From Seminavis robusta (lineage: Eukaryota; Bacillariophyta; Bacillariophyceae; Naviculales; Naviculaceae), in NCBI GenBank assembly GCA_903772945.1, contig CAICTM010000096.1, positions 58,574-122,573 of the forward strand: 64,000 nt of DNA. The letters run 5' to 3'. The translations under genes were made by a program, and so were the position numbers. Shown here piece after piece: positions 32,586-41,361 of this stretch (position 1 is its first letter; each line of letters starts with the position of its first letter). The notes beneath the pieces were generated by a model. That model was not told the DNA's origin, searched no databases, and was given only the letters and a program-made list of their open reading frames with translations.

Positions 32586-34317
32586 ATGTATTGATGTTAT
32601 GATAGTTTCAAAGAGGAAAACGTTGCAAGTAGCCCCCCCCCCGGCGTAATTACAATAGCACGTATTCGAGGAGTTTTTGGTTTGGTCGGGTCTTTGTAGA
32701 GAAAGGGATCGTACCGGTAGCATGGCAAGTCCCCATTTTAAAAGTTCCAACAGTTAACAGTCCTTCGTGGAGGGAGATCGTATCTTCATGGGCTACTAGC
32801 ACGGCGATCTCGAGATCCCAGCACAAGACGCCATCGGCAACATTCGAAAGCGGAGGATCCGAGGCTACAAACACCATCATCACTTCAAGCAGGGGGTGCT
32901 CGAACACAGGACATATGGCCTTCACTGCCGATGTGAAGACGGGATGCCTCACCTTACCTTGCGGACTGATGTCTGAATTGTTGACGAAACTGAAACTTAT
33001 GTCCGAGTTGTTGACCATACGGCTGTGCAAAACGTTTGAATCTCTTGTAGACCCGTACCTGGTATCGTACCGTATGGAGACCCTACCTTACGGAAGGGTT
33101 GAAGAATCGCCTAGAAGTGAAGGCTGGCTAGCTAGGTACATTCAACAAGTATTCAACAACGCTCTACACGGTACCTGAATGTTGGGTACCACAGCGGATA
33201 CCGGTACTAGGCCGAAACAACGATCCCTCGAAAAATGCATGAACTTTTTGACTAGCTATCTAGACTTACCAACATGCACCCGACGCGGCGTTCTACGTTT
33301 CGGCCCAACAACCACTGCAAACATCTCGTTCGGTTGAATGATTGAATGATTCAATCATTTGCAATCTCATACTACCATACCGGTACTGCGCGTAGCGTCT
33401 GTTGAAGATTTGCCTGGAGCCTAGATGCGAGAGCCCTACTGAAGGTGACTTCTCTCTGCCTTCTGGCGGTCTGAAAAGGAAGGAGACTTTTGTAGTTGGT
33501 TCGAGAGACAGATCGAGCAGAGTCCAAAGATTTCACACCCTCTCAACGATCGGAGGGCAGGGACAGTCTTCATTCGTGTACTGCCATGGATCTTTTTGCC
33601 ATAGATTCGATCGCAAGCATTGCTGCACGGAACGTCAAACCAGTCAAATGATTCATCCTTGGCGGTGGAGTGAGAGTTTGGTTCGAGCAGGTGCGGGTAT
33701 CATATCCCTCATCCAACAACTTGGGAGCTAAATCCGCTTGTAGATCACTGTTGAGCTACTGTTGTTGGTGCAGGATTTGAGGCAATTTGTTTGGTGGAAA
33801 CCGCATGGTCGTACCTGTAGCCATTCTTGAGTGACACTGGTTAATTCGTTCATGATATTTACCGAGCAAGGAACAAGAGGCTTGCTAAAACAACCTTCTT
33901 CCTTCTCATCCATGCATGGGGAGTCCTGCAGACTTAGTCAACGATCTCAGAAGAACAGCACAAAAGAACCGCTGAAACACCGGGATAGTGGACAAGCGGG
34001 GCGGGCGCATGCACGGTGGAGCTGCCGCCAACCAACCAAACGATGACTGTGCTGGTTCATGCTTCTTCTTTCATTCGTACCAAGCTGGTCTCATCCTCTC
34101 CAAACAATGCACTCGGGCCAGATGATAACTCTGGATCAATCTCTCTTGTGGACTGTCACTCCGGACTCGGATCGCTTTTCGTCCCGAGGCTTTCTCATAA
34201 TTTCAATCCCAACCAGCAAAACAACCAACCACAACAACCACCAACAACAAGAAATAAGCGAAGCTACCCACGGCAAGAACTAAAGTACAGCAACACAAAC
34301 ACACAAACAGCAACAAT
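32586..34317. other. 1.7-kb spacer between DUF6824 genes E and F
   Basis: No supportable gene; a 109-codon frame near 33.4-33.7 kb lacks family similarity. TACCGGTA lies at about 32713, 33200 and 33380. A run of C residues (32631-32642) and CAACAAC-rich DNA immediately upstream of gene F (34210-34317) are the only notable compositional features. Confidence 0.5.
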
Positions 34318-35579
34318 ATGCAACAACCTCACTTTGCAAGCCAAATTACACAGGCGTACTCCGTTTACGTCAATCCTTACGTGAGTAACTAACTCTCCAT
34401 GAATGAATGTTTCAATCCAGTCTTTGGCGTGTGCTAACAGCTCTTCTAATCTATTCAATCGATGCAATGCAGGGAATGAGACGGCTATCTCCCGGATTCC
34501 AACCAGGGTCTTTCGATGTCCTGTGTGCTCGGGGAAAGCTTGCATACGACCATGAAGGGAACAAACGATTTCGAGCTCTTGTCAAGCAACATCAAAAGCA
34601 GTACTCGGCCGCTACCTGCAAGTACGAAAAGTCCAAAATTGTGTCGTTCATTGTGTCGGCAGTACGAAACGCATCTCCACAAGGAGGCTTTGTCAAGAAC
34701 ATTGACGGAGCTTGGTTTGAAGTAGGAGATCGACATGCCAAGGAAAAGGTCGGACAGACATTCAGAGGTACGTAAAGAAGTTATACAAGCAAATCATTGC
34801 TACTAGTAATGGATTAGCCAGCAGGGTGTTCTCATAATATATTCCCTCCTTTCTTGTTTCTTGCAGATCTGTTGCACAACAAATATAGCAGTTCCACCAA
34901 AGCCAAGGCTCGAGCTCGCCTCCAGAAGCGAAGGAAGAGTGAACCTGAACAGATGGAAGAAGAAGAAGCAGAAGTCAAGCAACAGCCACAAAAGAAGAGG
35001 AAGTCTGCACCAAAGCCACCGCAAGCAGTCACATCTCGAAGTCCCATTTCAGGCGCGGATGATGTCCGCAGTTCCGTATCAGTAGTCTCGGAAAACTCCA
35101 TGGAAACGGATGGGGCTGACAACACCACTTTACATCACCACAACTACACCACCAACCCTGATCAGGAGATGCCACCGCTCAGATCCGTGGTGGTCACCAA
35201 GAAAAAGACGAACAAGGGCAGCAGCAACCAAATCGTTACCCCACCTCAAGCACAGCGCGTTGCATCCCTCAACTTGATGGATACCCTCCGGAGTAGCATT
35301 CAGACCTTTGATGGTCGGGACTCCACCGGCACAAGACCACCCTTCCTGCAACATCCTGGGGCACCCTTTGGCTCGTCCTACGCATCGGCTGGTGCTATTG
35401 CTAGTACTAGATCTGGTCCCATGATGGAAGTTGCAGTCTCCGACATGGAGCCATTGCCTTTGGGACAAGGTGCCACTGTGAAGGTTGATTTCAACGAATC
35501 GAACAGTTCCATGCAATCAGAACAATCGTTCGAGGATGTCATGAGTGAATTTTGTCAAAACATGAGTGTTCCTGTCTAA
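34318..35579 (+). CDS. DUF6824-domain protein F (two introns)
   Basis: Exons are 34318..34380, 34473..34767 and 34867..35579, with GT-AG introns of 92 nt (phase 0) and 99 nt (phase 1); 356 residues. If exon 1 is untranslated, the ATG at 34476 would start the protein. Unlike A, D and E, FDVLCARGKLAYDHEGN is uninterrupted; the first intron lies about 20 codons upstream. Intron 2 splits the Asp codon of TFRDLLHNKYSSSTKAKAR, as in gene C. Landmarks are RNASPQGGFVKN, WFEVGDRHAKEKVGQ and the basic tail RARLQKRRKS. A second Lys/Arg cluster, KKRKSAPK, suggests nuclear entry. The C-terminus has MEPLPLGQ and SFEDVMSEFCQNM, matching gene A. Function unknown. Last of the six collinear array members. Confidence 0.88.
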
Positions 35580-36495
35580 AAAGAACAAGCTAAGAAAAGA
35601 CCCAAGCTGATCAGGTCGGTCTGTGGATCAGGAAGGGAGCAATAAAAAGCGCAACTACTCGTACAAAGAAAAGATAAAGAAATAACTATAGATAGATGTC
35701 GGTGGGATCGTTGCTAGCTACAGCTGCTGTTCTTTGATAGTCTAGTTTTTGCTATAACCAATTGGCAGTGGCAGCAGCAGCAGCAGCCCTTCAGCTACTA
35801 GCCATAATTTCGGTCGGCTTTCAGTTCGAAGCAGCGGAAGATCAGACAGTCGGCGTTCTAGAGATAGCTACGGTAGCGAATAGCTACGGTAGTGTCAAGC
35901 TACTAGCTCCTAGCTCCTAGCTAGCAAGTAGAGCTATTAATACCGGTAGAGACAGGACCTTCTACGGATCGCCTCAGACTCGAGGGTGCATTCGGAGGGC
36001 TTCGACAGCCATTCGGCAGCCAAGAGTTCTTTCGCACGATTGCGTGGGAGTCAAATCCTTGCGGGAGTACCCGCTCTGCGTCGAGTAATCCCAGCGCAGT
36101 CTTGGCGTGCTGACAAGGCGCGAAGATCTCGAATGTCATCGTTCCAGGTCATGTCCTTCATGGAGTTTTGATTTTGTCACGCAACGGCCTACAAACAGAT
36201 AGCAAGCTCAACAACAACTGGCAGGTAGGAAAGATGCAGGCGTCCCACGGCGCCGCATTAAAAGCTGTGTCTAAAAAAGGTACCAGGTTGCTATGGCTAA
36301 TAATTATTACTGAATACGGTAGTTGCTACATGTACCCAACTCGGATCCACGCTATCCAGTGGTACCATCGGTACCGGCATGATCAATCCTCCATGGCTCC
36401 AATATCTACAATGTTTCATACAATCCATTGAAGTAGCACTCGAAGCAACAGGACAGGATCCGAGTGATTCTATATACCGGTAGCTAGTAGCCAAG
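35580..36495. other. Convergent spacer between DUF6824 gene F and the sulfotransferase gene
   Basis: No supportable gene. A GCAGCAGCAGC tract near 35770-35786 and TACCGGTA at about 35941 and 36477 are present. Confidence 0.5.
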
Positions 36496-37809
36496 TCAAA
36501 AGAAGTCATAGTCGTCTCCACACACGGTTCGAATTCTGTTTCGTTCGTGAGCACAGACTGTGGCGACACTACGCCTGTCCGAATCATAGTGTGGAGTACT
36601 TTGCTGCTGCTGCATCAATAATGTTGGGTTGGTACACGCTTTGGCATAGAGTTGAAAGTCTAGACAAAAGAGAGCACAGATTCTGGCATTTAAGTGTGTA
36701 TCTTGTAGGAATTGGTCATAGTGAGGAAATGCCGCGACACTCAAATCCGAGTACGGAGTATGAATGACAGACTGAGTGTTTTTGTTATTGTTGTTTGTAT
36801 TGGCCACGACGACGTAATGTGAACTTGTCAATCCAGTGGCATTGAGTGCGACTCCGGTTCTCGCATGTATGGCTGCGAGTGCACTGTCAATGGCTTCAAT
36901 GGGTACCAGTTGGGCCACTCGATCACATCCATCGGTGGAAGTTTGTAACATGAAGTGTACATCGTGGAGTGTGATGGGTGTAATAGCAGGTTGGAGTCTG
37001 AGTTCGAGTGCCGCGACAAAGTCAGCAAAGGTGGCAATTTTTCGACTGTATGACGAATGTAATTGTTTCTGTTTCTGTTGTTGTAGGAGATGCTGATCCA
37101 ATTCTGGAAAGACCAGGGATTGGGGATCTGTGCGGAGAACATGAACATAGCTAGAGACGATGCGATCGAGTGGGGATCGTACCAGTTTGAGGCAGAGCCA
37201 GTCTGTTTCAAGTTGCGTAGAACGGGTACTAGTACCACATAGATCCTGACAAGATCCTTGATTGGGATGTTCCGTTTCATAGACGGTACTTCTGTAGTTG
37301 TGAATCCAGGGATGATACTTGACGGCAGTTTCGTAGAGTCCCACTTTTCGCAGTAATATTTGCGTGGCGAGAGTGGCTCCTCCTTTGGCCGTTCCTAGCA
37401 GGACAAGCTTGGTCTCATTGCTGGTCAATCGCAGGGCATGGTTGGTGGGCGGAAGGACAAGCTTCTCTTGTTGTTTAAGAGAACACGTGAGAGGAGGAGG
37501 AAAGCTCAAGGGAGGAGGCTTGGCTGCTGTTGTACTACTGGTAGTATGTGCATGCACTAGTAGAGATGCTTCTTGGCTTCCAATATTACTACTAGTACTA
37601 CTAGTATCATAGAAACTGGTAGATCTACTGCAGAGATAAACTGCAATTACCAGAACGTAGGTGACATAGCGAAGGACTCTTCGACTGTCTCTACTACTAT
37701 AGGTACTAGTACTAGTACTAGAAATAGCATGCCTGCACTTTGTTGAGAGCGACGGTCTGGTGCTTCTGATGATCGTCATGGTGGAGGACCAAAATGGAAA
37801 ATGAAGCAT
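36496..37809 (-). CDS. Type II membrane (Golgi-type) sulfotransferase-like protein
   Basis: 437 codons from the ATG at 37809; the frame is open four codons further but without an ATG. A Ser/Arg-rich cytosolic start is followed by a hydrophobic anchor at about residues 45-62 (YVTYVLVIAVYLC), the layout of Golgi glycan-modifying enzymes. At about 131 lies LLGTAKGGATLATQ, matching the 5'-phosphosulfate loop that binds PAPS, and at about 209 KLVRSPLDRIVSSY, matching the 3'-phosphate motif Arg-x6-Ser. Cysteines around GSCQDLCG and the C-terminus may form disulfides. Expected reaction: sulfate transfer from PAPS to a glycan or other acceptor; the acceptor cannot be told. Single exon. Divergent from PTPA with 462 bp between starts. 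Confidence 0.75.
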   Translation of the reverse strand: MLHFPFWSSTMTIIRSTRPSLSTKCRHAISSTSTSTYSSRDSRRVLRYVTYVLVIAVYLCSRSTSFYDTSSTSSNIGSQEASLLVHAHTTSSTTAAKPPPLSFPPPLTCSLKQQEKLVLPPTNHALRLTSNETKLVLLGTAKGGATLATQILLRKVGLYETAVKYHPWIHNYRSTVYETEHPNQGSCQDLCGTSTRSTQLETDWLCLKLVRSPLDRIVSSYVHVLRTDPQSLVFPELDQHLLQQQKQKQLHSSYSRKIATFADFVAALELRLQPAITPITLHDVHFMLQTSTDGCDRVAQLVPIEAIDSALAAIHARTGVALNATGLTSSHYVVVANTNNNNKNTQSVIHTPYSDLSVAAFPHYDQFLQDTHLNARICALFCLDFQLYAKACTNPTLLMQQQQSTPHYDSDRRSVATVCAHERNRIRTVCGDDYDFF

Positions 37810-38093
37810 TTTGAAATTCAAATCATGAAGAAGACAGCAAGGCTGATGAAAGCAACAGAAGAACCTTTTCCTTATCTTATCCTTACCCTTAAAATAATTA
37901 ATTCACTTTCTTTGAGCTGAGAATGCAATGCCAATGAGAATGATCAATCGACCAAGAGAAAATGCGAACCCTCCTCCACTCCTTCATTCCCACCCGTCCA
38001 CACCCTCGAGCAAAACGCTCGAAGTTTGAAGCGGCGGAAGGCTTTATTGTTACCGTATCTCGGCATTAGTCTAGGATTGAAGCACAACCAGCG

Positions 38094-38128
38094 GAGCCTA
38101 GCCTAGCCTAGCCTAGCCTAGCCAAGCC
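38094..38128. repeat. (AGCCT)n pentanucleotide repeat in the PTPA upstream region
   Basis: About six AGCCT units, the last degenerate, 145-180 bp upstream of the PTPA start codon and inside the shared divergent promoter. Confidence 0.85.
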
Positions 38129-38271
38129 TAACCAGCCCCAGCAAACAAAGAAACAAAGAAACAGCAGAATTCGAAGAGCAGTTAGTGTTGACAACAAGTA
38201 CTAGCTAGTACCAGGTAGTACTATAGTAGTAGAAGAAGAAGGCAAGGCAAGACACGAGAAACAAGATCAAG

Positions 38272-39684
38272 ATGGTTCCTTCTCGTTTCATTTTCAACGA
38301 CGTGGATATGGAAGCGTGGAAGACTTCTTCGTTGAAGTTGGATTTGTTGAAGGTGGTTGGTGCGATGGGGAAGAGCTGTGCTGCCGGCAACAGTGAATTC
38401 CACTACGACCCCTCGTGTCCTTTGACGGGTCTGAGTCCTGCCATGGCTGCGTTGCACGGCAGTTTGACAGAGGCGTTGACTTGGCTCGAACAAGACATTC
38501 CTCCACTCGAGTTGTCAGATACGACTACTGGTACTAGTAGTCAAATTCGATTTGGAAATCCAGCATTCAAATCGTGGCACACTCGATTGAAGGAACGAAG
38601 TTTGGCCATTGTCACGCAAATGTTCAGACAGCACCAGCTATACACAAAGCAACAGCAACAACAAGAGCAACAACAAGAGCAACAAGATCTGACACTCGAC
38701 CAAATTGAACAGGCAGCTCAAAAAGGAGTTCAAGCAGCTTCTGATTCAAAGTCAGAATCAAATTCAATTGCAGAATCAGAAGCCGAGTATCCCATTCTAC
38801 TGGAGCTCTCCTGCTATTTACACGATGCTTTTGGTCACCCCATTCGACTCGACTATGGAACTGGACATGAATCCAGTTTCATGATCTTCTTGTATGCTGC
38901 AGTCAAATTGGGATGGATGGATCATACGGTAGATCCGGCCAAAAATCCACCTTCGATCGACAAACTAAAGGCTGCCACCATTTCCATTTTCCACGCTTAT
39001 CTACAAGTCACACGACAATTGCAGCTCAAATACAGATTAGAACCAGCTGGATCGCACGGTGTGTGGGGATTGGACGATTATCATTGTTTGCCATTCTACT
39101 TTGGGGCTTGTCAGTGTTCCGCATCATCTATACTACCGCCCAGTGGAGACGAAATGCCAAAGCCCAATGAAATCACTGAGGAACGAGCCAGAAAGAGACA
39201 TGCAAAATCACTACTCTATTTCAGTTGCATGGATTATATTTGCACACTCAAACGAGGAGCTCCACTCTTTGAATGCTCACCCATGCTATACGATATCAGT
39301 CAGACATGCCCCACATGGAGCAAGGTCGCTTCGGGACTACTCAAATTGTATACAGGAGAAGTACTCGACAAACGACAAGTCGTGCAGCATTTCGTTTTTG
39401 GACAAAAACTATTCAAGGCCACCTGGGAACCCTCTCGGACGGAACCGCTACAAGCACCCACCACTAATTTTCGTCTTGCAGCTGTCGCTCCCATGGTCAG
39501 GGCACCCTGGGCGTCCGAAACAGCATCCATTCCTCCGGGGGGACTTCCCATGGGAGTAGCTCCTTGGGCCGTCAGCAACAACAACGGCAACAACAATAAT
39601 AACGGTAATAACAACAGCAACAACGAGGGAGGGGCAGAACATCCGACAATGCCTCCGCCTACCAAAGCACCGTGGGCCAAATGA
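38272..39684 (+). CDS. PTPA: Serine/threonine protein phosphatase 2A activator (PTPA)
   Basis: 470 codons, single exon, ATG at 38272 (CAAGATGGTT). The whole PTPA fold is recognisable. RFGNPAFKSWHTRL lies at about residue 92, LDYGTGHESSF at about 192, LEPAGSHGVWGLDDY at about 256, then ISQTCPTWSKV, GLLKLYTGEVLDKR and QHFVFG. These include the nucleotide-facing loops of the family. PTPA is a peptidyl-prolyl isomerase-like chaperone that loads metal into the PP2A catalytic subunit. Two additions are unusual: a Gln/Glu-rich insertion (about 124-140) in the helical domain, and a C-terminal extension of about 75 residues with Asn/Gly repeats and three Ala-Pro-Trp-Ala motifs, the last at the very end. 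Confidence 0.95.
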   Translation: MVPSRFIFNDVDMEAWKTSSLKLDLLKVVGAMGKSCAAGNSEFHYDPSCPLTGLSPAMAALHGSLTEALTWLEQDIPPLELSDTTTGTSSQIRFGNPAFKSWHTRLKERSLAIVTQMFRQHQLYTKQQQQQEQQQEQQDLTLDQIEQAAQKGVQAASDSKSESNSIAESEAEYPILLELSCYLHDAFGHPIRLDYGTGHESSFMIFLYAAVKLGWMDHTVDPAKNPPSIDKLKAATISIFHAYLQVTRQLQLKYRLEPAGSHGVWGLDDYHCLPFYFGACQCSASSILPPSGDEMPKPNEITEERARKRHAKSLLYFSCMDYICTLKRGAPLFECSPMLYDISQTCPTWSKVASGLLKLYTGEVLDKRQVVQHFVFGQKLFKATWEPSRTEPLQAPTTNFRLAAVAPMVRAPWASETASIPPGGLPMGVAPWAVSNNNGNNNNNGNNNSNNEGGAEHPTMPPPTKAPWAK

Positions 39685-40298
39685 TAACAATGAAGTCGAT
39701 CAATCAAGAACTAACTTACTCCAAAAGGATTATATACCGTAGTTACTGTAGTATCTTGATTGTTGCGTTTAGTACAAAATGAGATTGCTTTTTGTTTGCC
39801 GACCATGGTATTCTCGTTGGGAAACATGCAGCGTTACGAGAATGCGATGTCAAGACAAAGCACCATGGCAGACATGCACTAACAAACTACGGGCGGGTAG
39901 CTACACTGTAGTGCTGGACAAGCAGACTTTCCTAATGAGGATTGACTGACTCTATCGTTCGTCAGAACTCAAGAGTTGATGATCGTAGCGAGCGAACCCC
40001 CCGCCACGGAGTAAACGAGGAGGTGTTTTGAGGTGTTTCATTTTCTTAAAGATGCGATGACTGGGCTTGGATCTTGGATCCGAATAGCAACATCGTGTCG
40101 TTGCATATGTACGGTACGGTACCGGTAACAGCGCCACCAAAATGTACATTCAAAAAGTTCTCCGTGTTCCAACCAGGTACCATCCACCTTCTCCAAGACC
40201 ACGAGAATACTGGTACCGGTACTCTCCCCAACCTGAACCGATACCACAGGGCCCTGAACGATATTATTACTAATGATGCTACCGTACTTACCCGCACT

Positions 40299-40330
40299 GC
40301 TACAGCTACAGCTACGGCTACAGCTACAGC
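40299..40330. repeat. GCTACA hexanucleotide repeat
   Basis: About five units, one with an A-to-G change, in the 3' spacer. Confidence 0.8.
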
Positions 40331-40422
40331 AAACTACCGGTAGCTAGACGATCTGAAAGTTTCACTACACGTTTCAAGTCTATCAGGTTCACAAGTCTAT
40401 TCTCTATAACTCACAAATAATA

Positions 40423-40444
40423 TTGGTTGGTTGGTTGGTTGGTT
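40423..40444. repeat. TTGG tetranucleotide repeat
   Basis: Five and a half perfect units about 45 bp beyond the stop codon of gene G. Confidence 0.8.
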
Positions 40445-40488
40445 GCTTCTGATGGTACAGCCGGTATCGTACCGTATGGGAGAAGCGA

Positions 40489-41361
40489 TTACAGACATTC
40501 ATCAAAGATAATGTCGCAGAGCTCGTCAATAGTCTTCTCATTTAGGGATTGGAAGAAGGACATGGACTCTGCAGCAACAAAGTCGTAATCGAACAGGTTA
40601 TCCAAATTGGCAGATTCTGCGTTGTTGACAGGAAGTGGCTCAATATCCCCGAGGAGAGCCATCTGGGAGATTGGCTGCTGTGGACGGATGGAGGCGGGAG
40701 CATGGGCAGCAGCGCAAGGAGCAGCACTGTTCATCATGGTATTGTTGCTGTTGCCGATGTTGACATTGTTGTTGTTGTATTTGGTTGGAGCAGCAGCGAC
40801 ATTTCCGACTTGGATGGTGGAAGGAGGATACTGATGAGGAAAAGGCAAAGGAAGAGCCGTAGCCGGAATGTGCTGTGGTTGCTGGAAGCCAGGACTTTCG
40901 CAACGCATGCTGTCGAATTGGCCGCTGCTGGCAGAACCGCGACTGCTGTCGTCTCCGCTGCCGGCGGCCATCCTTTCGCGGCGCTTCTGGGACTTGGCGT
41001 GGGTGCTGCTCTTGTACTTGCCGCTGAGACTGTCACGAAAGATTTGACCCACCTTCTCCCTGGCGTGACGCTCCGAGACGCGAACCCATCCGTCTTCGAC
41101 GAACTTGACAAAGCCGCCTGATGGAGAGGCTTGCTGAATCGAGGCAACGATTGACGAAACAAGTGTGCTCTTCTGGAATTTGCACTTGGAGGCGTTGTAT
41201 TGAGGAATCATGGACTTGACCAATGCCTTCAGACGCTTGTTGCCTTCATGTTGGAGAGCAATAGAGCCGCGTCCGCAGATAACATCCATGGCAGACGGAG
41301 CCCATGTGGGTGGAAGTTGCACCTGCTTGGGCGCTTTGCTGTTGTTGATTTTAGCCATCAT
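40489..41361 (-). CDS. DUF6824-domain protein G (inverted, intronless)
   Basis: Single exon, 290 codons; two adjacent ATGs at 41361 and 41358. The domain starts early: MDVICGRGSIALQHEGN at about residue 24, then QQASPSGGFVK, WVRVSERHAREKVGQIFRDSL and YKSSTHAKSQKRRERM (to about 130). The GRG in place of ARG or AKG is closer to typical DUF6824 members elsewhere as I know the family. The linker is Asn/Pro/Ala-rich. IEPLPVNN at about 240 and the acidic hydrophobic C-terminus TIDELCDIIFDECL repeat the motif seen in A, E and F. It lies on the opposite strand from A-F and is separated from F by the sulfotransferase and PTPA genes, so it was either inverted or is the older dispersed copy. Function unknown. 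Confidence 0.88.
   Translation of the reverse strand: MMAKINNSKAPKQVQLPPTWAPSAMDVICGRGSIALQHEGNKRLKALVKSMIPQYNASKCKFQKSTLVSSIVASIQQASPSGGFVKFVEDGWVRVSERHAREKVGQIFRDSLSGKYKSSTHAKSQKRRERMAAGSGDDSSRGSASSGQFDSMRCESPGFQQPQHIPATALPLPFPHQYPPSTIQVGNVAAAPTKYNNNNVNIGNSNNTMMNSAAPCAAAHAPASIRPQQPISQMALLGDIEPLPVNNAESANLDNLFDYDFVAAESMSFFQSLNEKTIDELCDIIFDECL

Larger units (their letters stand above)
39685..40488. other. Convergent spacer between PTPA and DUF6824 gene G
   Basis: No supportable gene. It contains a GCTACA hexamer run (40299-40330), a TTGG run (40423-40444) and TACCGGTA at about 40119, 40213 and 40337. Confidence 0.5.

Noticed and set aside
33402-33731. 109-codon frame between genes E and F as a possible DUF6824 remnant
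   Set aside because: None of the domain landmarks (HGN, GGFVK, REK, SSTKAK) can be found in any frame.
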